A stretch of 64,000 bases of DNA, from NCBI RefSeq assembly GCF_041734735.1, contig NC_134879.1, positions 10,870,810-10,934,809 on the forward strand. The letters are read 5' to 3'. The notes beneath the pieces were generated by a model. The model did not search any database. It was not told where the DNA came from and saw only the letters and a list, made by a program, of their open reading frames with translations. Origin of the DNA: Babylonia areolata. Lineage: Eukaryota; Mollusca; Gastropoda; Neogastropoda; Buccinidae. This document shows positions 25,554 through 38,000 of the stretch, piece by piece. The position numbers and the translations under genes were made by a program. Within the stretch, counting starts at the first letter, position 1. Each line of letters opens with the position of its first letter.

Positions 25554-28500
25554 AAGAGAATGGAGCATTTTGTTGTTGTCATGATCGCTTTTTGATTTGG
25601 GGGAATAATTTTAAGATGATCGAAATGATACTGAAATTGTAAAAAATTGTACTGTTTCAGTTGTTGAGATTTGGTTGGAACAACATGTAGAAGAATAAGT
25701 GGAAGGAAAGATGAAATATGTCTTTCTATGAGCTATCCCTCCTCTCCCTCTGTGGTATTCTTGTTTGTGTGTGTATGTGTGCGTGTTTTCTTTTCTTTTC
25801 TTTTCTTATCATTAACTGACTTTATTTCATGGATTTATTATTTTTTTTACAGTCCAAAATTATTCTTCGGATTGAAATGCATTTATAATCATTCTCATTG
25901 TGCTTCTGTTGTTTGTTTCAGTGATGATAGTTCTGATGAAGCTGATCTCTTGAAGCCTGGCTACAAGGATGCTGAAGGCAACAAAATTCTGAACGGAATA
26001 ACAATTTCCAAAACAGGTATTATTTGAGAATCCATCCAGTTCAGTTTATTAGCAAAATAAAATCAGATGATAATGTGGACAGTCAGGTTTGTTGCATTTA
26101 TAAGAAAATGTTTCAAAATGTGAGACAGAAGTCATAGTTATTTTATTCATTTGTCTGTTTGGTGTCATGGCAACTACTGATATTAAAGACCCTCGCTCCT
26201 GCCTTGCAAATTGATACGAAATGATATACATAGCTGTAATTTTTCTTTTTGTCTTTTTATAAGTTTCTTTGTAAAAAGGTGATTTGTGTTGTATTGTCAG
26301 TTTGTTATGGTTTTGAAATTATTTTGTGTGTGGATATTTCAATATTTGTGACAGCAGTTGTGGAGTCTTTTACCATAATTTTCGCCCTACAAGGTGCAAC
26401 AGTGCATAAGGCACACCCCCTGAATTAAGAAAAAAATGTTTCGAACACCTTTAACTTGTTAAGGCACACAATCTGATAATCTGCATCTGTCACAAAGTGA
26501 GTCCCCCATTGTGGTTCTGGTAACAGCGCATTAATGACACCATTATTGGAAAACTAGATTGAAATCCAACTTGTTTTTGTCTGCTTGTTGACTCTACTGA
26601 TACTCCCATTTTTCTGCTCTGTTATCTGATGCTTTTTTTTTCCCCCTTTTTTTAATACTTTTTTTTTTATAACAATTTTACAGCCTTCAGTCGAGTATAC
26701 ACTGTTGTAAAGGCCCAGTTCATGAACCTGTTCAGTCAGAATCCAGTCTGGAAGCCCTGCTTTCAGTCCTGCCCACTGTTTTGTTTTGTGTTCTCCTTTT
26801 GAAAAACAATCACTTCTGATTGGTCTACTTTTACACCATAGATTCAAATCCCCAACTCAGACGCTGCAGACTGGTCAGTTGAAATTTGGTGTAATATGTG
26901 ATTTGGTTTCAATTTGATTCGATGATGAACAGTGTAAGACTGCAATGTTGCTGTTCAGTGTGATCAGGGGTGTTTATTGTGATCAACGATGTTGTCAAAT
27001 ATTGAGTTTGTTTTGTCAGGTGGCCCCAAGTGATTGTCAGAATTTAGTTTTCAGACACAAATAGGACGCATACAGCTGGTTTGACACGGGTCAGATTTGA
27101 GTAAAAAAGTAGCACCCTATAGGCTGTGGTTGTGGTTAATCCTGTCCTTTTATCTCAGTAAATGTAACATGTGATGTAACAGAAAAGAAGAATTCAACAC
27201 TACTTGTTTTTCTGTTTTTCATCTTCAGAGCTGAAAGCTGACAAGACTCGCTTGTACAATTTCAACAAGATCAGGAAAAATAGGCGATGGCTGCGGGTGA
27301 GAAATTGTTTTTGTTTTGATTGTGTCAGTTTGAAACAATTTGTTATTGCTCTATAAGAATTCCTCTTTGTTATTTCACATGCCACAGGTTTAATATAGGT
27401 TTTATATGACCATAGGTTGGTGAAACTGGGAAACAAAAAGTGTTGATTTACCTGTGTATTATTGTAAGTAAATTGTCATGTGAATTTCCATGTGTTACAC
27501 TGTAGAAATTGTGGTTATCAATGGCACTGGCAGAAACTGGATTTTGTAGGCATTTGTTGTGGATTTTTAATGTAATAGAAAGGGTTGACTTTCTATTCCT
27601 CAGTATTATTGAAAGTGTGGACTTTCTGTTCATCAGTATTATTGACAGTGTGCACTTTCTATTCGTTCCTCAGACCATACTGCTCAGTGACAGCTCTTCC
27701 GAAGATGAGAACGATGAACGCCCTGTCAACCAAGAAGATGTGCAGGCCATGCTGAAAATGCATAAGCATCAGAAACGGCATCAGGCTCGCTACTACCACA
27801 ATCCCCAGCTGCGCAAGTACATGTACTACAGCTCAGGCCTCCTGTCCAACTATGACAAGTTCCCAGAGCACTACAAAACTATTGTGGGCCCCAAGAAGAA
27901 AATATCCAAGGATCAGAAGAAAATTGAAAAGAAAGTCAAAGGTTTGTGGGTAGTTTGTTGACAAGAAATTTTGCCTGAAATCTTAAAGAGACAGGCCTGT
28001 TTTTTGTTTTGTTTTTTTTAGAGTTGAGGAGGAAATGGACATACTTTGTGAAGGCTAAAAAAAAAATGCATTCATCAGAAATCATTTGGGCATGTGTAAA
28101 AATTTTGTGTGTGAAGCTTATCATATTTTCACTTGATATTCGGAAACATCTGTGCGCCGACGCAACATCTAGACTTGTCATTTCTCTTATTCTCTCTCAC
28201 CTTGACTATTGTAACTCTATTGTCTGGTTTGCCTGCTTCATCCATTCAGTCCTTTCAGCGCATACAAAACTCTGCTGCCTGACTCCTCTTTTGCAACATC
28301 TCCATTGGCTCCCTGTCTCACACAGAATAAAGTATAAGATCAGCACTCTGTGTTTTATAAATGTATTCACAAATCTTTGTGGCTGCCTTCACCTCTACAC
28401 TCCATCTCGCTCTCTACAATCGGCTTCGGATCCATTCTGTTTACGCATACCCAGATTCAGACACTCCACTGCTGGATGCCGTTCTTTCTCTGTCTCTGGA

Positions 28501-29016
28501 CCTTGCATTTGGAATGAACTTCCTCTTTGGCTTTGTCAGGTCTCCGCACTCTGCTTTTTCAAGTCTGGCCTTAAAACCCACCTCTTCTCAAGATAGCCTC
28601 CATCCCCTGCCTCTTCCTTGTCTTCAGTTTTTTTGGTTTTAGAGTTAGTCATGCACATGAATGACTGGTGTGAAAGCGCTTAGATTTGTCTTTGCACAAG
28701 ATTCAGTGCTATATAAATACTATCATTATTATTATTAGCATTAGTATTATTGTATCTTTTCACCCATTACATTTTAGACAAATAGCCGTTTTGTCTGGAA
28801 AAACATTGCACAATCCATCAGAAAGAGGACATGATCTTGTGAGTTGGAACATGATCCTGTGAGTGGGCATTTATAATGAACTTCTCATCCACATTTCCAG
28901 TCTGTCTTACCTCTTATCCTCTGTGATGATAACTTTTGAATGAATTCATTTTATTTTCAGCAAAACTGAAGAAACTGAAGAAGGACAAAGCAATCTATGA
29001 TGAAGATGATGATGAG
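22906..29016 (+). CDS. INO80: INO80 N-terminal region, exons 1-5
   Basis: Residues 1-209. After the conserved [10 protein letters not shown] segment comes an acidic-serine stretch ([11 protein letters not shown]), then the family-conserved [14 protein letters not shown] with [11 protein letters not shown], then [13 protein letters not shown] and a Lys-rich run. These blocks align in order with human INO80 (LYNFSKLKKSRKWLKS, YYSAGLLSTYD). The last exon here ends in an acidic run before the HSA region. Confidence 0.9.
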
Positions 29017-32000
29017 GTGAGTGTGCTTGACACTATGTTGGGCTTTCAATAGACATGTTTGTTGTTGGTTTCATTTGATGAAAGAACAGAAGTCATTTGG
29101 ACAGTTGTACTTTGAAATGTGACAAGAAGAGAGATTTGCAAAGCATTAAATCCGATACTTTCAGTTGATAGAATCAGCAGACATTGATTAATGCAAGACT
29201 TGCATATAATCCGAATAGCAGAAAACAATGTTGAACAGATTTGTGTTCTTGAAAGATTTGGCTTTTATATGCTTCTGGTTTCTGTTGATGAATTATTTCA
29301 AATTAGCTCTCCTTGTATTTCAGGATGAGATTGACCCAACTCTCCTGGCTCTACTGCAACAGCAACAGGCTCGCAAAGAACGCAAACCCAAAAAGCTTAC
29401 ACCAGAGCAGGCTGATGCTAAACGACGCAAAATCTGGGTTTCAATTGCCAAGAAAGAAATACCAAAGGCACAGAAACAGAAGGCTTCTGCAAGAAAAGAA
29501 ATGCTGACTTTGCTGAAAAAGGTAAAGTTATTTTCTCTGCCTATATATGTCACCATTTGAAGAAATATTCTTTGTACTCGTGTGTGTATTCGATTTATCT
29601 CTCACGCAAGTCATCTGTGGTTGAAAAAGGATTTTGCCAGTTTACCTTTCAGATGTTCAGGTCTTGTGAAACCAATTGTTGAGTGTGAGTAAATAGCATT
29701 TGTTATGGTGGACTTGGATTTAAAGAAAAGATCACTTGTATCAGTAACAAATATTCAGGGATTTCATCAACACATGCTCATGGTCGTGTTTCATTTTTGC
29801 TTATGGCTGTAATGAAACTTTTCAGTGTTTTATTCATTCCTCCTCTACCCTTTACTACATTGGGTCAGCTCCATCTGTGTTTTTACTGCCCATCTGGTAG
29901 GGTCAGATTCATTATGTCAGCATCACATTTTGTGAGGTTTGTTCTTCCCTCTTCAACTTTATCTAAGTCCCTTTCTGTCTCTGTCAGACTTTTGGCATTT
30001 AATTTTATTTCATCGCTTCATCTTCCCAACATTTCAGTTTGTGTAGTTCTGCATTGGTGTAAGACGAGACAGAGAGTAAACCTGACAAGATGGCGTGGAG
30101 AGCCTTGGCCAAAGGAATGATTCAGCACTTATAGCTTTTAGAGGCGTTTGATTGGCTAAGAGCAGACCGGGCAAGACAGCTCGTCTTTTCACTGTTAGTC
30201 GCGCGAAATTTGGCCAAGCAGAGCAAACCGATAGGCCTAGTTTGCATCAGTTTGACATGGTAAGTATATGTATCACCAAACATTGAGTATAATATAGACT
30301 CCTCCTATTGGTGCAGTTCTTGTAATACAGGGGAGTTAATTGTGGCTTTTTCAGGAAGAGATGATGGTTGTACAAACTGAAAATACCTGAATTACTTACG
30401 TCATGAAGAATATGTTGCTGACAAATGTGTGTATCCAGCTGGTACCTAATAAATTAGATGTTCAAGATTGTACTGATACAGTGAATCTGTTCGTTTTGAC
30501 TGTACATATGCTGTATCCAGTTTGTTTTTTTTTGATGTGGAATCGAGTCCTTATTTCTGTTTAAAAACAAAAATTTTTTTTCAAACAGGTGTCACAGCAG
30601 TGTGTCCGAGATCGTCGCAGAGGTGCATTACAGTCCCAGAAAACCATGAAGGAGACCCCATCCAGGGCTCGGCGTCTGACAAGGGAAATGCTCATCTACT
30701 GGAAGCGGTTTGAGAAGGTTGAGAAGGAGCACCGGAAGCGGGCAGAAAAAGAAGCTCAGGAACAGCGCAAGCATGATTTGGAACTCATGGAGGTATTCAC
30801 AGGAAAATAGTGAATGTGCTTCTTGAAAAGTGTGTTGTTTTCCCATCCTTTCTGTCAGTTTAAAAACTCTTTAATGCAGTTTTGTTTGATATTAGTTCTT
30901 TTTAGTATCAGTGTCCATTGTTTATTACGATTTAATGATATGCATTTTAAGCTTGCCAGTTTAATATTACGCTGGCTTTAGAAAGGTCTGCTGCTTTGCT
31001 GACAGTTGACCAAAGGGATAAAGCAACACAGTATGTATCTGTTTCAGAAGCATCCTTTTTTCTTTCTTTTGTTCTTTGTAAAATTTCCTTATCCAATTTT
31101 GATCACTCAAGATATTGATAATAGATTTATTGTTAGTAGGACTAAAAATGGAAAATACAAAACTGTGAGGAAAATGTGTCTGAAGGAAAATGTGTCTACA
31201 GGCTCGGCGACAGCAGCGCAAGCTCAACTTCCTGATCACCCAGACGGAGCTGTATGCCCATTTCATGGCTCGCAAAATGACAGGAGAAACCAACGCCCGG
31301 CGAGACGCCATCTTGAACCAACTTGATGACAGCAGAAAAGTGGGACAGGGGCAGCGGCAGGTTGACGGTGGAATGCTGGTTGACGACACTGTTGATGATT
31401 ACAGTCAGTGAACAGTGTGTTTGTTTGTGTTTGTTTATTTTGTTGTTGGTGGTTTGTTTTAAGTCCACATTTTTGAAGGATTTCCATTATGAATGGGAGT
31501 TAAATGTCTGTGGGTATGAACTTACCCCTGAACTTTCTTTTCCCCCCTACCTCCATCTCTGTCCACCCTCTCCCCCTCAAATCTTTATTTATTATTTTTT
31601 TAAACATCAAAGAATGTTCATGAGACATTATTTATATTTGTTCCATCCATCAAATGTGCATTTCATTTGACCAAGAGGGAAAGTTGGATATGGTAGACTA
31701 GATGGACTCTTGAGGTATTTCCTTGAAATGGACTGGTGGGATGAAGTGTGTGAGATGGAGTGAGGTTTGCTTATGTTGCATTGTACTGTTGTTTCATTCA
31801 CAGTTGCAGATGACAGAAGATGGTCTGTAGATTTGTTTTTACAGATGCTCACTTTCCTTTGTTTCAGACCCAGACGACATGAAGAAACTGGCTCTGAAGA
31901 ACGCTGAGGGCGCTTTGAAGGCGCATGAGAAAAATGTAAGAGCAATATCTTAGAAGGTGTTAAGATTACAATTGAATCAGGGAGTATTCAAAGGAACTCC

Positions 32001-35000
32001 CCTCATTGATGATATCAAAGAGAAGGTAAGGTGTCACCTTTGGATTTGTTGGAGAAAGGGGTTGGGGGCCATATATATATTGTGTGTGTTGTGTGTGCGT
32101 GTGTGTTTTTTTTTTCAAATAAAACAAAATACTTGATTGTAGAGAAAATATCTGAATAGATTCATGCATCATCACTATCAGTTTACCTTGTGGACATGGC
32201 CCTCATGGTCGGTGAGGCTCTGATCACCATGATTTGATTTGATTTGATCTTGGTTACTGTGACTGTTTGGTATCAGTGGTTTGTTTGTATCTGTTGTTGC
32301 AGAGACAGTTGTTTGGATCATCAGGACCCGGTGCTGGCAATATAAAACTAGAATCATGTGAGTTACATTTTGAAGTTGTTTGTAGATCTTTGCTGGTGTA
32401 ATTGTTTTCAGTAAACTCTCTGTTTTCTTTCTCTTTCTGTGGGCAAAGTTTTTTTTTCTTCTCCTATCATTGTTTTTTCTCTCTCATTATACACTTAATT
32501 TTTTTTTAGCTTTTTTTTATGTTGAAGACATTTTATTACAATGAATTGAGACATTCCATCAGAATGTATGTCATTTACATAATTACTGATCCATATTCAG
32601 AGTATTTTCTTGATGCACTACTGTTCAGCAAGTATTTTAAAGGAGAGTTTTGTGATTTCTATTTTGATATTCGTATATATTTGTATTTCTTTTTATCACA
32701 ACAGATTTCTTTGTGTGAGATTTGGCTGCTCTCCCCAGGGAGAGCGTGTCGCTACACTACAGCGCCACCCATTTTTTTTTTTTTTTCCCTGTATGCAGTT
32801 TCATTTGTTTTCCCTATCGAAGTGGATTTTTTTACAGAATTTTGCCAGGAACAACTCTTTTGTTGCCGTGGGTTCTTTTACGTGAGCTAAGTGCATGCTG
32901 CTCACAGGACTTCGGTTTATCGTCTCATCCGAATGACTAGCGTCCAGACCACCACTCAAGGTCTTGTGGAGGGGGAGAAAATATCGGCGGCCGAGCCATG
33001 ATTCGAACCAGCGCACTCAGATTCTCTTGCTTCCTAGGCGGATGCGTTACCTCTAGGCCATCACTCCACTCTTTTAAAGTAAGGTTTGGCTAAGATTTAA
33101 AAAAAAAAAAAAAAAAAGCCAACATGAAATTTTAGTCTCGCTGGTATGGACATAATTGTATGAAAGTTTAGCAGTTTTTGTTTTTCAGGCATTTTAGTTA
33201 CCCTCTTGTTATTATTCTTTAAAAATGTAATAGTGTTAATTACTGTGTGCAGTGGAAAGCAGCCTGGCCAACCCATCCACAGTTGCAGATGTGGAGCAAC
33301 CTCAGCCCAACATCTTTGTGGGCAAGCTGAAAGGCTATCAGCTGAAGGTGAGGGAGACCTCTTGTTGCCTGCTCATTTTCTGCTGGTCTGCAGGGTTCAT
33401 ACAGTTTACAAGGTTTTAATTGTAAGAAAAAATTACATGGCTTTTCTAATCATTTAACTCTTTCACTGCCAAGTTTTTGTGTGGAAAACACTCCCCAGCA
33501 CCAAATATTTTAGAATTGCTGCTCTCACACGATTCAGTTTGTGTAAATGTGTCAAGACAACACAGTTGATTTGCTCACATAAAACTCGGTCATGGGGGTG
33601 TGGGATGGGGATGAGGGGGGTTGTCAAGATTACCTAGGTTTAGGAAAGTATTTAGTTTAATTTTGGCCTCTGTAATAGTAATAACCAAAACAAAAAAAAA
33701 GTATCTTTTTTGTTGATTTTGAAATACAGCTGTGAAGTGTTCCACCTAAATAAGTAAAATAATGATTTATCAGATTACTCTTCATGCCAGAAACTTCAGC
33801 ACCGAAATTGTCATGCATTTCATGCTCGTTCATAACATCTGAGAAATTTATAGCTTTATATAGATTTATAGATTTAATAAAATTCTTAAATATTGTGCAT
33901 ATAAACCTGTATGAAACTTGGACTGTTACATGTTCTGATTTCTGCTAACTCCCCATTTGGTGTCATACATCAAACAGGCTGAAAACAAAGTTCTTAAAAA
34001 TTTCAGTCATCCAACCACCAGTCTGATTTTTCTTCGGTTTTTTTTTCTGAAGGAAAAAGTATTTGTTGACTTTGTTGAGCTCTCCTTTTGGACTGACATT
34101 TTGTCTCTGCTTTTGGAGTTCTGTGTTGTACATGTATTACTTTTTGTCACAGCAGATTTCTCTCTGTAAAATTTGGGTTGCTTATTAATGGGGAGAGTAC
34201 TTTGCCTCAGTGCAGGGCCACCCTTTTTGTAATTCCTTTTTTCTGTCCCATAGTGGTTAAGTTTTACTATCAAAAAGGAATTTTCTGCAGAACTTTGCCA
34301 GGAACAACACTAGGGAGAACATGTTAAGAAATAAGAAAATAGTTCATTTTTGTCACCCAGATAACTTGCAAAAATTTTTTCTTCTTATTTTTGTTGTCAT
34401 TATTTCATTCAGAAGAAAAACGCACTTCTAGATTTTGTTGAGCAGTCCTTTAGGCCCGCCAGTGTACATGTACTGCTGAAGCTGTACATGAGAAACAGCA
34501 TACAAGTATAGGATTAGGAAAATATGACAAGAAACATTTTTTTATTTCAGGGAATGAACTGGCTGGCTAACCTCTACAACCAGGGTATCAATGGTATTCT
34601 GGCTGATGAGATGGGGCTGGGGAAAACTGTGCAGAGTATCGCTTTTCTGGCACACCTGTCTGAGGTAGGTTTTTTAAATTTTAAATAGTTTTTTTTTAAT
34701 GTTTACACAGTTTCATGTTTGTTTATTTCATGAGAGTACTTAAGCATGCTTTACATGTTTACAGATTTATTATTATTATTAATTAGCAAAGCAAGTCAAT
34801 AATTTTATTTCTTGTGCACCCTGGGGGCATGAAATGTTATATTAATCTTTTATATATACCGTACAAACAAAAAGAAGACTGAATTATCTCCTCAGATAAA
34901 ACAATGATTTGAAATGGTGAAATTGATAATGTTAGTTTTGATTCAGAATTTGATAAACACACTCTCTTCAGAAAGAACGTTTTTACCATTTGTTATATAT

Positions 35001-38000
35001 TTTCTTCTTTTGATTACATGTGATGTATTTGTTGCAGACTCAAGGGATCTGGGGACCCTTCTTGGTCATAGCACCTGCCTCTACTCTCCACAACTGGCAG
35101 CAGGAAGTCTCCAGATTTGTTCCAGAATTCAAGGTAAAGTTACACAGTTTGTGTAAAACTTCTCTTTATGTTGTTAGGCTTCTATGCATTGCCACAGAGT
35201 AAAATAAAAATATTACATTATTTTTGTTTTGATGAATTGTTTTGTGAGATTTATAAAAACGGAGACCTTGTCAGTGATAAAAAAAAAAAGAAGTTATGTG
35301 TATAGGCTGTGCCAGGTGAAATAATTTAAGTGACGAAACAATTTCACATTCACATGTCTCTAACTTGCAGGTTGTACCTTACTGGGGCAACACTCAGGAC
35401 CGCAAAGTGTTGCGCAAGTTTTGGGACTCAAAGTTGCTGCACACGAAGAGTGCATCGTTCCACGTGGTGATCACATCCTACCAGCTGGTGATTCAGGATG
35501 TGAAGTACTTTCAGCGCATCAAGTGGCAGTACCTGGTGCTGGATGAGGCTCAGGCCATCAAGAGCACCTCCAGGTCAGTCACAGGTCTCACCTTTCTCTT
35601 CTTTCACTTTTTCATTTACTTAATGACAGGTATGTCATGTACTGTGTAACATGCCACATGCGTTGTCGCTGTGTATTGTTTGCAATTTGCCCATTTTTTT
35701 TCTCCATGTGCCCCCATGGGGAATTTTTGGAATAAAAATCTCTTGACTCTTTAAACAAATCTTATTCATTCAAGGATAACACAATTGGCAGGGGAAGGGG
35801 AGAAGAAATTTATTGCCTGTAGTCTTTTGAAATTTATTTTGCAAGAGGTGCATTTGATACTTTTTTTCTTTTTTTTTTTCTCTTTCAGAAGATTGTAATA
35901 CTGTTTTTTGTATTGTAATTCAAACATCATGAAGCTTCAAATATCAGATTTCTGTCGTTCATATGTTGGATATGTGTTTGAGAACATGATGAAACAGAAA
36001 AATAATGTTGAGGAAGAATTGATTAAAAAAATTTTTTTTTTTTTTTTTTTCATATTTTCTCCAGTGCTCGATGGAAAATCTTGCTGGGCTTCAATTGTCG
36101 GAACCGTCTACTCTTGACTGGTACTCCAATCCAGAACAGTATGGCTGAGGTATGCATTGACTTGTACCCTTCTGTCCCTTTCTCTCTCTCAAAAGTGTGC
36201 TTTTGTTGGTAGTTTACTTATAGAAAATATTTTAAACATCCAGCTTATTGCTGTTATACCCAGAACCATTCTTCATTTATTTGATTTAAAACATTGAGTC
36301 TATTATTTTTTTAAGCTGAAAATTACATATTTTCTCTTATTATAGATAACTTTGTGAATGACAGAGATAAAATTTCCTTCTACTATTTGTACAATTAGTG
36401 CATACTTTTAATAATTCCCAAATGATAGTATTTTTTGCACATATGATGAAATGCTACATTGTGTGTGTCTTTTGTGTGTTTGCTAGTTGTGGGCGTTGCT
36501 TCACTTTATCATGCCGACCATGTTTGACTCCCATGATGAGTTCAACGAGTGGTTTTCCAAGGATATTGAAAATCATGCTGAACGCCAGTCCGGTATCGAT
36601 GCAGGTATGTTTGTTGTTCATTGTCAGCCATTGTTGTGAAGAGTAGTGTGTGCTCACCCTCTAAGTATAGATTTTTTTAATTTCAAACACAGAATCACTG
36701 CAGTTATAGATTTGAGAAGAAGACAGATATAGTTTGAAGATCACCCTATCTGTTCTAGATTTCAAGTGGTCTCTGATCACAGTCTTGTGTGGGGTGGTGT
36801 CAACGTTGTAAGTTACTAGCTAGATACGTGGTATGAATTTTTCAGTACCTTCCCATCTTGTGATGAATGGGTATTTGCTATGGATTTGAATAATTACAGA
36901 ATTTGTCTGCTATGTTTTTTTGTTGTTTTTTTTCAGATCAGCTGTCACGTCTTCACATGATCCTCAAGCCATTCATGCTGCGTCGCGTCAAGAAGGATGT
37001 TGAGAATGAACTGTCTGACAAGGTAAACAGTACATCCCTTTCTTGTCAGGTCTCATAGGTTTATGGTTTAAAAAAAATATGTTTATTCATTTGTTTATTT
37101 CTTTCTTTGTGTATTTGTTTGTTTTTCAGAAATCAAAATGAATTTATTTGATGGAAGTTTGTTTTTTTGTTCAGTAATCTAATGCGATGTCAGTTACAGG
37201 ATTTTTAAGATATTTTTTATTTTTTGTTGTTTTTGTTGCTGATTCTTGTGAAGACAAATGTCCAGAATAACCTAAATCTGATTATACCTTTGTCCTTCCC
37301 ACACTGACAGACATGTGACATGAAATGATGTAAAATCATGTACTCATCAGAGATATTATCATAGATGTTTATTGTTAATAAAGCATGCCCCTTTTCTTTC
37401 TCTCTCCCCAACTCTGGTGTTTCCAGCTTTTCTGGAATTTTTTTTGTTTGTTTTTGTTTGTTAATGTGTGACTGTTCATTGACATTTACGTGTTTGTATC
37501 ATGAAGTTTCAGAGCCATGCTTTGTTTTTGGTGTTCAGATTGAGATCATGGTGAACTGCCCGTTGACAAAGCGACAGAAACAGTTGTATCAAGCCATCAA
37601 AAACAAAATCTCCATCGATGATTTGGTTCAGTCAACCACATCCTCCAGCTCCCAGTCACAGTCTACAACCTCTAGTCTTATGAATCTCGTCATGCAGTTC
37701 AGAAAGGTATTTCTTTTCCCTTTATGTTTTTTGTAGCTTGCAGTCTGCATCTACAAAAGAACAAGAAAAAGTGTAATAGAAGTGAATTGCAGTGTGTCAG
37801 ACTGGTTGGTTGATTTGTTTTTATAAAGATCTTGAATGTATGACAGGTTTGCTACAGCATGCTAATGTAATTTACTAAGTCCTTGGTTATCAATAGCTGG
37901 ATTTTGTTTAGCTGTCCTTTTTCCATTGCAGGGATGCCAACTACTCAGATATGGACAGAGGCAACTTTGATGGTTTCTTGTTTGTTGTAATGACTGTGTA

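Noticed and set aside
32990-33070. Possible tRNA gene (A and B box like sequences)
   Set aside because: The match continues into a SINE body and does not fold as a full tRNA. It is a SINE promoter.
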